Of a stretch of DNA of 64,000 bases, positions 35,742 to 43,566 are shown in pieces. The number at the start of each line of letters is the position of its first letter. Position 1 is the first letter of the stretch. The notes below the pieces were generated by a model. The model was not told the DNA's origin. It was given only the letters and a program-made list of their open reading frames with translations, and ran no database searches. A program made the translations under genes and the position numbers. This DNA comes from Bradyrhizobium sp. CB3481 (lineage in GTDB: Bacteria; Pseudomonadota; Alphaproteobacteria; Rhizobiales; Xanthobacteraceae): positions 3,120,501 through 3,184,500 of the forward strand of contig NZ_CP121647.1 of NCBI RefSeq assembly GCF_029714305.1, written 5' to 3'.

Positions 35742-36442
35742 AGCTCGATACACTCACGCAGGTCAACGCCGAGCGCGCCGCGCGCCGCCCAGTCATCGTG
35801 GTCACCGATGTCGCCACGGGCGATCAGCGGCTGGTCAAGGCCAAGGACATCGCCACCGATCCGCTCGCGGGCGAGCTTTCAAAGCAGCTCCGCATGGGCA
35901 AGAGCGCCATGATTGAGAGCGGCGGCAAGAAGCTATTCCTCAATGTCTACGCGCCGACCGCGAAGCTCGTGATCGTCGGCGCGGTCCATATCAGCCAGGC
36001 GCTGGCGCCGCTCGCCCGCTCACTCGACTACGACGTGACCGTCGTCGACCCGCGCACCGCCTTTGCCAGCCCCGAGCGGTTTCCGGACGTGCCGCTGATC
36101 GCCGAATGGCCTGACGTGGCGCTGCCGCCGCTCAACATCGATCACTACACGGCGTTCGTCGCGCTGACGCATGATCCCAAGATCGACGATCCGGCACTGC
36201 TGCACGCCTTCGAACGCGACTGCTTCTATATCGGCGCGCTCGGCTCGCGAAAGACCCATGCCAAGCGGGCGGAGCGGCTGAAGGGGCTAGGTGCTGATGA
36301 CGCCGACATCGCACGCATCCATGCGCCGATCGGGCTTTCGATCGGCGCGGTCTCGCCGTCGGAGATCGCAGTCGCGATCATGGCCGAGATCACCGCGGAG
36401 TTGCGGCTGCCGAAAGAAACCGCGAAGGTGCAGGCAGCATGA
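35738..36442 (+). CDS. XdhC family protein with Rossmann domain
   Basis: Protein of 234 residues. The N-terminal third is a short variable domain; the C-terminal part is the XdhC Rossmann fold with LVIVGAVHISQALAPLARSL (a variant of the usual GAGHVG glycine motif), VVDPRTAFASPERFP, VALTHDPKIDDPAL and YIGALGSRKTHAKRAERL. It overlaps the preceding gene by GTGA and the following by ATGA. It is expected to handle molybdenum cofactor for the cox-type hydroxylase. Confidence 0.88.
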   Translation: MKLDTLTQVNAERAARRPVIVVTDVATGDQRLVKAKDIATDPLAGELSKQLRMGKSAMIESGGKKLFLNVYAPTAKLVIVGAVHISQALAPLARSLDYDVTVVDPRTAFASPERFPDVPLIAEWPDVALPPLNIDHYTAFVALTHDPKIDDPALLHAFERDCFYIGALGSRKTHAKRAERLKGLGADDADIARIHAPIGLSIGAVSPSEIAVAIMAEITAELRLPKETAKVQAA

Positions 36443-38043
36443 AATTCGGTCCCGCCAGTCCGGCCGACGCGATTGGCGGCGTCACCGTGCACACGCTGCG
36501 GCAGGGATCGCTGGTGCTGAAGAAAGGCACCACGATTGGACCTGCCGAGGTCGAGGCGCTCAATAAAGCCGGCGTCAAGGAAATCGTCGTGGTGCGTCTG
36601 GAGGAGGGCGACGTCTCCGAGGACGAAGCCGCCGCCAGCATCGCGAAAGCCGTCGCGGGCGAGGGCGTCACGGTAGAACGCGCCTTTACCGGCCGCGCCA
36701 ATCTGTTTGCGGCACGCGCCGGCGTGCTGGTGGTGGACCGCGCCGCGGTCGACCGCATCAACGGCGTCGACGAGGCCATCACCTTTGCGACGCTCGCCGC
36801 CTTCAAGCCGGTGGTTGAGGGCGAGATGATCGCGACCGTCAAGCTGATCCCGTTCGGCGTCGAGGGAAAGCTGCGCGATGCTGCCGTCAAAGTCGCGGGC
36901 AAGGACACGCTGCGGATCGCGCCTTACGTGATCAAGCGTGTGGGCGTGGTCTCGACATTGCTGCCGGGGCTCGCGTCAAAGGTGATCGACAAGACCTTGC
37001 GCGTGACGGCGGAGCGGCTCGCACCTGCGGGTGCGACCATCATCGCCGAACGTCGCGTGCCGCATGACGAGGCGGCGCTCGCTGCTTCCATCAAGGAGCT
37101 ACTCGGCCTCGGCGCCGAGCTTGTGATCGTGTTCGGCGCCTCCGCGATCGCCGACCGCCGCGACGTCATTCCGGCTGCGATCACGGAAGTTGGCGGCAAA
37201 ATCGAGCATTTCGGCATGCCGGTCGATCCCGGCAATCTCTTGCTGATCGGCAGCGCCGGCGACGTGCCGGTGCTGGGCGCCCCGGGCTGCGCGCGCTCGC
37301 CGGTGGAGAACGGTTTTGACTGGGTGTTGATGCGGCTGCTCGCCGGGCTAAAGGTGACGCGCGCCGAGCTCACCGGCATGGGCGTCGGCGGCCTGTTGAT
37401 GGAAATCGTCACCCGGCCGCAGCCCCGCACCAATCTCGAGGGCGAGGCCAACCGCAACGTTACTGCCGTCGTGCTCGCCGCCGGCCGCTCGACGCGGATG
37501 GGCGGCCCGAACAAGCTGCTCGCGGAAATCGACGGCAGGAAGCTGGTGCGGATCGTCGCCGAGCAGGCACTGGCCTCGAAGGCGAGCGAGGTGCTCGTCG
37601 TCATCGGCCACCAGGCCGAACTGGTCGAGCAGGTCTTGGCGGGGCTGAACGTCAAATTCGTTCGCAATCCCGATTTCGCCGGCGGCCTCGCGTCCTCGGT
37701 GAAGGCCGGCATCGCGGCGGTGCCAGACAATGCCGACGGCGCGATCGTCTGCCTCGGCGACATGCCGCTAATCTCGGCAAAACTGATCGACCAGCTGATC
37801 GAAACCTTCGCGCCGGACCGCGGCCATCTCATCGCCGTTCCCGTTAGCGAGGGGCGCCGCGGCAATCCCGTGCTGTGGTCGCGGCGTTTCTTCAAGGAAT
37901 TGATGACGCTCGACGGCGACGTCGGCGCGCGGCACCTGATTGCCAAGCATGCCGAGGCCGTGGCTGAAGTTCCCGTGGACGGCCAGAGCGCGTTTCTCGA
38001 CATCGATACGCCGCAAGCATTGGAAGCAGCACGAGGAGCGTGA
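36439..38043 (+). CDS. Molybdopterin-binding protein fused to MobA/MocA-like nucleotidyltransferase
   Basis: Protein of 534 residues. The N-terminal half (about 1-335) resembles a MoeA/MoaB-like molybdopterin-binding domain (LGLGAELVIVFGASAIADRR and GMPVDPGNLLLIG). The C-terminal domain (about 344-530) is a MobA-like NTP transferase with the loop VVLAAGRSTRMGGPNKLL and the metal Asp in VCLGDMPLI. Fusions of this type are thought to make molybdopterin cytosine dinucleotide, the cofactor form used by CoxL-type enzymes. It is the last gene of the cox cluster and overlaps the XdhC gene by ATGA. Confidence 0.88.
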   Translation: MKFGPASPADAIGGVTVHTLRQGSLVLKKGTTIGPAEVEALNKAGVKEIVVVRLEEGDVSEDEAAASIAKAVAGEGVTVERAFTGRANLFAARAGVLVVDRAAVDRINGVDEAITFATLAAFKPVVEGEMIATVKLIPFGVEGKLRDAAVKVAGKDTLRIAPYVIKRVGVVSTLLPGLASKVIDKTLRVTAERLAPAGATIIAERRVPHDEAALAASIKELLGLGAELVIVFGASAIADRRDVIPAAITEVGGKIEHFGMPVDPGNLLLIGSAGDVPVLGAPGCARSPVENGFDWVLMRLLAGLKVTRAELTGMGVGGLLMEIVTRPQPRTNLEGEANRNVTAVVLAAGRSTRMGGPNKLLAEIDGRKLVRIVAEQALASKASEVLVVIGHQAELVEQVLAGLNVKFVRNPDFAGGLASSVKAGIAAVPDNADGAIVCLGDMPLISAKLIDQLIETFAPDRGHLIAVPVSEGRRGNPVLWSRRFFKELMTLDGDVGARHLIAKHAEAVAEVPVDGQSAFLDIDTPQALEAARGA

Positions 38044-38056
38044 GCCATTCACGGCT

Positions 38057-38182
38057 GTCGTCCCGGCCTTGAGCCGGGACCCATAGCCACCGTCGTTGAT
38101 GGTTGCGACGGGCTGAGGCCACTGCCCGGGCTCTAGCCAGGTCATCCTGTGGTTATGGGTCCCGGCGTTCGCCGGGACGACG
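38057..38182. repeat. Palindromic intergenic repeat (TCGTCCCGGC family)
   Basis: TGTCGTCCCGGCCTTGAGCC and GGCGTTCGCCGGGACGACG bound an imperfect palindrome with inner arms GGGACCCATAGCCAC and GTGGTTATGGGTCCC. It follows the cox cluster and may mark the end of its transcript. Confidence 0.6.
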
Positions 38183-38257
38183 CCGCGGATTCCTCCATTC
38201 ACCAACTGGAAACTCCCCCGCCTTAGATTCTGCCGTGTTACCTCGGGGGAGGGGCAT

Positions 38258-38650
38258 TTGATTGTTTCGAACGTGGCGGCAAAGCGCCGCGCGCTCTTTA
38301 TCCTTGCGCTGGCGCTGATACTGGGCGCCTCGGGCCTCATCAGCAGGACGTGGGCGGCCGGCGCCTTCGCGGTCGGCAAATGCGGCGCCTATGGCCAGGC
38401 CTATGACTATCCTGCCGAGGCGGACGCGCGCGCTGCGGCGCTCAGGCAATGCAAGGGCGCCTGCGCCGCCGTCACCATGAAGCGGGCCTGCGCCGCGCTT
38501 GCCATCGACATGACCAACCCGTGCGGCCCGCATGGCTACGCGGTGAAGCCGAGAATTTCGAGCTCGCTCAACGCGGCGACCAAGAAGTGTTATGAATTCG
38601 GCGGCAAGGAATGCGTCATCCGCGCCTGGGCCTGCGACGCGAAGGGGTAA
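38258..38650 (+). CDS. Secreted DUF4189-type cysteine-rich protein
   Basis: Protein of 130 residues starting with TTG at 38258, which is preceded by GGGGGAGGGG. A signal peptide (RALFILALALILGASGLI) leads to a mature part with eight cysteines, probably in disulfides, and the pattern AFAVGKCGAYGQAYDYPAEA, ALRQCKGACAAV, as in DUF4189 proteins of rhizobia. The function is unknown; the protein is predicted to be periplasmic or extracellular. Confidence 0.65.
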   Translation: MIVSNVAAKRRALFILALALILGASGLISRTWAAGAFAVGKCGAYGQAYDYPAEADARAAALRQCKGACAAVTMKRACAALAIDMTNPCGPHGYAVKPRISSSLNAATKKCYEFGGKECVIRAWACDAKG

Positions 38651-38659
38651 AGCTGCTAT

Positions 38660-38739
38660 CGTCATTCCGGGGCGCGCGCAGCGCGAACCCGCAATCTCGA
38701 GATTCCGGGTCTGGTCCTTCGGACCATCCCGGAATGACA
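38660..38739. repeat. Palindromic intergenic repeat (CATTCCGGGGCGC family)
   Basis: CGTCATTCCGGGGCGCGCGC and ATCCCGGAATGAC form the outer arms, GATTCCGGGTCTGGTCC the inner. It is a variant of the element at 34087-34178 and lies between the DUF4189 and DUF2000 genes. Confidence 0.7.
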
Positions 38740-38751
38740 TCGGGAGACATC

Positions 38752-39162
38752 ATGCAATTCGACACCAAGATCGCGGTCGTGATCCGGGCCGACCTCGAAG
38801 CCTGGCAGAAGCTCAACGTCGCGTCCTTTCTCGCCGGCGGCATCGCGGCGGCGTTTCCCGAATGCATTGGCGAGCCCTATGGCGACGCTTCGGGCACGCA
38901 ATACCTGTCGCTGATCGGCCAGCCGATTCTGATCTACGGCGCCGACCGGGCGGCGCTGTCCCGCGCGTTGGAGCGCTCGCTCGCCCGCAACGTCACGCCG
39001 GCGGTCTATACTGAGGACATGTTCAAGACCACGCATGACGCCGCCAACCGCGAGGTGGTTCGGGCCGTGATCCGCGCCGAACTCAACCTGGTCGGCATCG
39101 CCATGCGCGCCGAGCGCAAGGTGATCGACAAGATCGTCGATGGGCTGAAATTTCACAGCTAG
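38752..39162 (+). CDS. DUF2000 family protein
   Basis: Protein of 136 residues from ATG 38752, with CGGGAG 7 bp upstream. It has the DUF2000 pattern: KIAVVIRADLEAWQKLNVAS, LSLIGQPILIYGAD, and VIRAELNLVGIAMRAERKVI near the end. The fold resembles peptidyl-tRNA hydrolase 2, but catalytic function has not been shown for this group. No signal peptide. The neighbours give no functional hint. Confidence 0.75.
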   Translation: MQFDTKIAVVIRADLEAWQKLNVASFLAGGIAAAFPECIGEPYGDASGTQYLSLIGQPILIYGADRAALSRALERSLARNVTPAVYTEDMFKTTHDAANREVVRAVIRAELNLVGIAMRAERKVIDKIVDGLKFHS

Positions 39163-39312
39163 TGCCATCGCGGCGGACCGCCGCAATACGCCCAGTGGCA
39201 GCGCTTCCATGGCGACCTCGAACTCCGCTATGATGCGGGCCGAATGGTCTTGGCATACGCTTTTGCGCGCCCCGCGTCACCGGATTGCGATCAATAAAAA
39301 AGGAGTAAGCCC

Positions 39313-40401
39313 ATGAAACGCCGTACGTTCCTCAAAGGCGGCGCCGTGGCCGGCGCGGCGACGCTGGTTGCGGCACCCGCGATCGCGCAAACCTCGCCCG
39401 AGATCAAGTGGCGGCTGACCTCGAGCTTTCCGAAGTCGCTCGATACCATCTACGGCACGGCGCAGACCTTTGCGAAATACGTCGCCGATGCCACCGACAA
39501 CAAGTTTCAGATCCAGACCTTTGCGGCCGGCGAGATCGTGCCCGGCCTGCAGGCGCTCGATGCCGTCAGCTCGGCGACCGTCGAGATGGCGCAGACGCCG
39601 CTCTATTTCTACATCGGCAAGGAGCCGGCGCTGACCTACGCGACCGGCGCGCCGTTCGGCATGAATCATCGTCACCAGCATTCCTGGTGGTCGTTCGGCG
39701 GCGGCGCCGACCTCACCAACGAGGCGCTGAAGCCGTTCAAGGCCCATGCGATCCTCTGCGGCAATTCCGGCACGCAGATGGGCGGTTGGTTCCGCAAGGA
39801 GATCAAGACGCCCGAGGATCTCAAGGGCCTCAAATTCCGCATTGCCGGCATGGGCGGCCATGTCTTGGCAAGACTGGGCGTTGTGCCGCAGCAGATCGCG
39901 GGCGGCGACGTTTATCCGGCGCTCGAGCGCGGCACCATCGATGCCGCGGAGTTCGTCGGCCCCTATGACGACGAGAAGCTCGGCTTCTACAAGGTCGCAA
40001 AGTACTATTACTTCCCCGGCTGGTGGGAAGGCGGGGCGATGCTGCACGTCGTCGTGAACGACGAGAAGTGGAACGCGTTGCCCAAGCAATATCAGGCGAT
40101 CGTCAACCAGGCAGCTTCGGCGGCGGGCGCGTGGATGATCGAGAAATACGACAGCGTCAATCCGGCCGCGCTGAAGCGGCTCGTCGCCGGCGGTGCGGAG
40201 CTGCGCGCCTTCCCGCAGCCGGTCATGGAGGCCTGCCACAAGGCGACGCAGGATCACCTGAACGAGATCGCCGAGAAGAACCCGCTGTTCAAGAAGACCA
40301 AGGAGAGCCACGACGCCTATATGAAGGAAGTGCTCTTCTACACGCAGATCGCGGAAAACTATTACGACAATTATCTGCTCAGCAAGACGCGCAAGGGCTG
40401 A
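39313..40401 (+). CDS. TRAP transporter solute-binding protein (DctP family), orphan
   Basis: Protein of 362 residues. A twin-arginine signal (MKRRTFLKGGAVAGAATLV) suggests export by Tat. The mature protein is a DctP-type TRAP binding protein: WRLTSSFPKSLDTIYGTAQT, LQALDAVSSATVEMAQTPLY, and RIAGMGGHVLARLGVVPQQI, with the conserved Arg that holds a carboxylate. This subgroup (TakP-like) often binds 2-oxo or monocarboxylic acids. AAAAGGAG precedes the ATG. The dctQ and dctM membrane genes are not adjacent, so the transporter partner must be elsewhere. Confidence 0.9.
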   Translation: MKRRTFLKGGAVAGAATLVAAPAIAQTSPEIKWRLTSSFPKSLDTIYGTAQTFAKYVADATDNKFQIQTFAAGEIVPGLQALDAVSSATVEMAQTPLYFYIGKEPALTYATGAPFGMNHRHQHSWWSFGGGADLTNEALKPFKAHAILCGNSGTQMGGWFRKEIKTPEDLKGLKFRIAGMGGHVLARLGVVPQQIAGGDVYPALERGTIDAAEFVGPYDDEKLGFYKVAKYYYFPGWWEGGAMLHVVVNDEKWNALPKQYQAIVNQAASAAGAWMIEKYDSVNPAALKRLVAGGAELRAFPQPVMEACHKATQDHLNEIAEKNPLFKKTKESHDAYMKEVLFYTQIAENYYDNYLLSKTRKG

Positions 40402-40426
40402 GGTCGCGATAGCATGTGAGACGCCA

Positions 40427-40654
40427 ATGGCGAAGCGAACACGACTGCCGACGATAGTGCTGTGCCGCAGCATGACAACCCATCCTTCGACGGAGGAGCA
40501 CCCTGAAGCCAGATTCGAGCTGGAGGCGGAGACCGGCGAGATTTTTGAGGTTAATTTTTCGCTTCGTGGAATCCTGAGCACAGTCGTGATGGCTCACGGC
40601 TGGTCTCGTTTGAGAGAGGAGCTTGCTCAACTGGAACCGCCGACCAAAATCTAG
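40427..40654 (+). CDS. Small hypothetical protein (75 aa)
   Basis: An ORF of 75 codons from ATG 40427, or 60 from ATG 40472 (MTTHPSTEEHPEARFELEAE). The middle is acidic and the end contains VVMAHGWSRLREELAQLEPP. GC content is lower than in the neighbours, no good ribosome site is visible, and I recognise no family. It may be real, as the second start gives a compact alpha/beta-looking small protein, but support is weak. Confidence 0.4.
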   Translation: MAKRTRLPTIVLCRSMTTHPSTEEHPEARFELEAETGEIFEVNFSLRGILSTVVMAHGWSRLREELAQLEPPTKI

Positions 40655-40824
40655 CTCTTGGCGTCGACTACCGTCATCACCTGATGCGCCGGCGCCGTGC
40701 CTCAGAGGACTACTTTTGCCGGTCTTGCAGCACGCGCGCAAAGCGCAAATACTCTCCCAGTTGGATTCCCGGAAGGGGAGTCCGGCCAAGAAAGCCCGGG
40801 AGCGGGCAACAGGGAGAGAACGTC

Positions 40825-42114
40825 ATGACTTGGGAAGCCGGGGGCAGTTCGGCTGATGGCAGCCATTTCGACACCAATCGGCGCAGGTTTCTGGGTGGCT
40901 CGGCGCTGGCGGCGCTAGGCGCCGCGATCGGCGGCACGCTGCCGCTTTCGCGCGACGGATTTGGCATTCCACAGGCCCATGCGCAGGCAGCTCCTGCGCC
41001 CGCCAAGGGGCCGCAATATCTGAAATTCCCCGGCAAGAACGAAGGGCTGGTCGTGCTCGGCGAAAAGCCGCTGGTTGCCGAGACGCCGGAAAGCCTGCTC
41101 GACGACGACACCACGCCGATCGAGAAATTCTACATCCGCAACAACGGGCAGATCCCCGAGGAGGCCAAGGACCCCGAGGCCTGGAAGATCACCATCGACG
41201 GCGAGGTCAACAACAAGATCGAGATCACGCTCGGCGAACTGAAGTCGAAGTACAAGCCGGTCACGCGCCGCATGGTGCTGGAATGCGGCGGCAACGGCCG
41301 CGCCGGTTTCTCGCCGCCGGCGCGCGGCAACCAGTGGACCAACGGCGGCGCCGGCTGCGCCGAATGGACCGGCGTGCCGCTCGCCGATCTCCTCAAGAAG
41401 GCCGGCCTCAAACCGACAGCGAAATACACCGCCCATTACGCCGCCGATTTGCATCTGTCGGGCGAGGCCGGCAAGCCAAGCCTCTCGCGCGGGGTGCGCA
41501 TCGAGAAGGCGATGGACCCGAACACGATGATCGTGTGGGCCATGAACGGCAAGCCGCTGCCGAACATCCATGGTGGGCCGGTGCGGCTGATCGTGCCGGG
41601 CTGGGCCGGCTCGGCCTCGCAGAAATGGCTGACGCGCATCACCATCCGCGACCGCGAGCATGACGGCCCCGGCATGACAGAGTTTTCCTATCGCACCGCG
41701 ATCAAGCCGATGGTGCCGGGGGCCAAGGCCGATCCGGCCAACTTCCGTATCCTGGAATCGATGCCGGTGCGCTCGATCATCACCAATCCGGCGAACGGCG
41801 CAAAATTCGCCGCCGGCACCAAGGAGCTGAAACTGCGCGGCGCCTCCTGGGCCGGCGATCTCACGGTGAAGCAGGTCGACGTCTCGCTTGATTTCGGCGC
41901 GAGCTGGCAGCGCGTCACGCTCGAGAAGCCGAAGAACAAGTATGACTGGCAGCGTTGGACCGCGACGGTGAAATTGCCGACCGACGGCTATTTCGAGATC
42001 TGGGCGCGCGCCACCGATTCCAAGGGCGCGATGCAGCCGCATCAGGCCGGTTTCTGGAATCCGCAAGGCTATGGCGGCAACGCCATGCACCGCATCGCCG
42101 TGCTGGTCGGATGA
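40825..42114 (+). CDS. Sulfite dehydrogenase molybdenum subunit (SorA/SoxC-like)
   Basis: Protein of 429 residues from ATG 40825, with AGGGAGAG upstream. It starts with a Tat signal (NRRRFLGGSALAALGAA), as required for a cofactor-bearing periplasmic enzyme. The sulfite oxidase fold follows: the cofactor Cys in MVLECGGNGRAGF, GCAEWTGVPLADLLKKAG, GPVRLIVPGWAGSASQKW, and a C-terminal dimerisation domain (WAGDLTVKQVDVSLDFG). It would oxidise sulfite, or a related sulfur compound, and reduce cytochrome c. The next gene, overlapping by ATGA, encodes a small c-type cytochrome, so the pair looks like SorAB. SoxC is the close alternative, but no sox genes surround it. Confidence 0.88.
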   Translation: MTWEAGGSSADGSHFDTNRRRFLGGSALAALGAAIGGTLPLSRDGFGIPQAHAQAAPAPAKGPQYLKFPGKNEGLVVLGEKPLVAETPESLLDDDTTPIEKFYIRNNGQIPEEAKDPEAWKITIDGEVNNKIEITLGELKSKYKPVTRRMVLECGGNGRAGFSPPARGNQWTNGGAGCAEWTGVPLADLLKKAGLKPTAKYTAHYAADLHLSGEAGKPSLSRGVRIEKAMDPNTMIVWAMNGKPLPNIHGGPVRLIVPGWAGSASQKWLTRITIRDREHDGPGMTEFSYRTAIKPMVPGAKADPANFRILESMPVRSIITNPANGAKFAAGTKELKLRGASWAGDLTVKQVDVSLDFGASWQRVTLEKPKNKYDWQRWTATVKLPTDGYFEIWARATDSKGAMQPHQAGFWNPQGYGGNAMHRIAVLVG

Positions 42115-42461
42115 TGCAGCGCCTTGTGTGGTTAGCGCTGGCCGGTGCGCTCTGGATCGCGCCCGCCATGGCGCAGCAGGCCTTCACGCCGCGCGACGAA
42201 AGTCCAGAGGAGTTCGTGGCGGGCGCGGGGCGCAACGAGACCTTCTATGCCTGCACCGCTTGCCATGGCTTCAAGCTCGTGGCGCAGCAAGGCATGACGC
42301 GCGCGCAGTGGGAGGATTCGATCAACCTGATGATCCGCCGCCACGGCATGCCGCCGCTTGATGAGAAGGATCGCGAGATGGTCCTCAACTATCTCGAGAC
42401 CGCCTATCCGCCGCGTGCGCCGGCGGGCAGGGGAGGTTTTGTAAATCCGTTCGCCAAGTGA
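42111..42461 (+). CDS. Small c-type cytochrome, probable sulfite dehydrogenase subunit (SorB-like)
   Basis: Protein of 116 residues. The signal peptide (RLVWLALAGALWIAPAMA) leads to a mature domain with a single heme site CTACHGF and a likely Met ligand further on (MTRAQWEDSINLMI or MPPLDEKDREM). It overlaps the molybdenum subunit gene by ATGA. It most likely accepts electrons from the sulfite dehydrogenase in the periplasm and hands them to the respiratory chain. Confidence 0.88.
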   Translation: MMQRLVWLALAGALWIAPAMAQQAFTPRDESPEEFVAGAGRNETFYACTACHGFKLVAQQGMTRAQWEDSINLMIRRHGMPPLDEKDREMVLNYLETAYPPRAPAGRGGFVNPFAK

Positions 42462-42586
42462 GCGGGTAAGATTCGCGGTTGGCGACGAACTCGATTCGCA
42501 AGAAGCGGAGTGCATGCGTATTTGACGTTACAGCCATGTGACGGCGCCGGGCCTTGTTAACCCGTGAGGTACAAAATTGATGCATG

Positions 42587-42611
42587 ATTGCGAGGTATTT
42601 GGTCTCGCAAT
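42587..42611. promoter_or_regulatory. 8-bp inverted repeat (ATTGCGAG) upstream of two small genes
   Basis: ATTGCGAG (42587-42594) and CTCGCAAT (42604-42611) are exact complements 9 bp apart. The element lies about 75 bp upstream of the ORF at 42686. No T-run follows. It could be an operator or an mRNA hairpin. Confidence 0.4.
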
Positions 42612-42685
42612 GTCGGCACCAATACCTATCTCTCCGATCAGGGAAGGAATTCGCCCAGGGACAACTCCGATTAAAGGAGCCATCC

Positions 42686-42898
42686 ATGGCGAACGTACTC
42701 ACCACTGGGGCCTGGTTTTTTGCCCCGACCAAAAAGCCCTCATTTCTCTCTCGATTGTTGCGCGTTCATCTCGAAGCCCGGCAGCGGCAGGCTGACCGTG
42801 TGGTCGAGCAGTACCTTGCTACCCACGGCCGGACGTTGACCGACGATGCCGAGCGCGCGATCGGAAATCTGCTCGCCAACGGGGCGCGTCGGCCATGA
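42686..42898 (+). CDS. Small basic hypothetical protein (70 aa)
   Basis: The ATG at 42686 has a strong ribosome site (AAAGGAG, 6 bp ahead). The product is helical and basic: a hydrophobic start (ANVLTTGAWFFAPTKKPSFL), then SRLLRVHLEARQRQADRVVE and a C-terminal EF with AERAIGNLLANG. No signal peptide and no known domain. The stop overlaps the start of another short ORF by ATGA, which suggests that both are translated together. Confidence 0.6.
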   Translation: MANVLTTGAWFFAPTKKPSFLSRLLRVHLEARQRQADRVVEQYLATHGRTLTDDAERAIGNLLANGARRP

Positions 42899-43017
42899 TC
42901 ACGTTCATCCTCGCGCAGCTCGCAACCTCGCTGACCCGCTTCGGCAAAGAGGCGCTTGCGACCTGGCACGAAGCCCAGGAGCTTCGCCGTCGGATGTCCA
43001 GACCGACCGAAGAATAG
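42895..43017 (+). CDS. Very small hypothetical protein (40 aa)
   Basis: A frame of 40 codons from ATG 42895, overlapping the previous stop by ATGA, to TAG at 43015-43017. The product (MITFILAQLATSLTRFGKEA at its start, then a charged end rich in Arg and Glu) is an amphipathic helix candidate. Below the size many gene finders accept. The overlap is the main support; no family is recognised. Confidence 0.45.
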   Translation: MITFILAQLATSLTRFGKEALATWHEAQELRRRMSRPTEE

Positions 43018-43147
43018 CCGGCCTGGTGCGGGTACCAACCTGACGCCGCGGTTCTGATTCCATCAGAGCCGTCGGCGTCGCCGCCTCTCTTGACGCGGTT
43101 GCGCTTCCGGCCAGAATGGGAGGCAGCTTGTGCCGGGAGGCGGCCAT

Positions 43148-43357
43148 ATGAGATTTTTGATCACCGCGTCGGATACGGCAGGAAACGTCACACTCAACCG
43201 GGAGTCTGCTCCGGCCGCGTTGAAGAAGGCCGCCGAATTGATCTCGGACGGCTGCTGGAACGTCGAGATCGTGACTCCTGACGGCGCGACTTTTCATTCC
43301 GGCGAGTTCGATCAGTTGCGAGAGCGCGTCAGTACGCCGGCGCCGATCTATCGCTGA
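43148..43357 (+). CDS. Small hypothetical protein (69 aa)
   Basis: ATG 43148 follows GGGAGG by about 7 bp. The product starts MRFLITASDTAGNVTLNRES and has a central helix (AALKKAAELISDG) and a beta-like end (WNVEIVTPDGATFHSGEF). It looks like a compact alpha/beta small protein, similar to short rhizobial proteins of unknown function. No signal peptide. Confidence 0.55.
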   Translation: MRFLITASDTAGNVTLNRESAPAALKKAAELISDGCWNVEIVTPDGATFHSGEFDQLRERVSTPAPIYR

Positions 43358-43369
43358 TACACAATCTCG

Positions 43370-43403
43370 TAGCCGCTTAGCTCGCTCCTAGCCGCTTAGC
43401 TCG
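43370..43403. repeat. 15-bp direct repeat with 4-bp spacer
   Basis: TAGCCGCTTAGCTCG occurs at 43370-43384 and again at 43389-43403. It lies between the convergent small gene and membrane-protein gene. The following 43404-43566 has codon-like bias on the minus strand without an intact frame and may be gene debris, so the repeat could be a slippage duplication. Confidence 0.55.
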
Positions 43404-43566
43404 ACGATGCGCTGACGTAGGAATGCTGGCGACGACGGCGACGAGCACGATGGCATTGGACAGCATGCCGCCCCGCATCGGCATCGCCGGCATCGCGCGC
43501 GCAGAGCTGGGCATTCCACCGCTGCATGAACCAGCCACGGCCCCAGAACGCAAGGGCCGCGATCTC

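Noticed and set aside
43370..43403. Direct repeat as an integration site (att)
   Set aside because: No tRNA, integrase or mobile genes are nearby; the two copies are only 4 bp apart.
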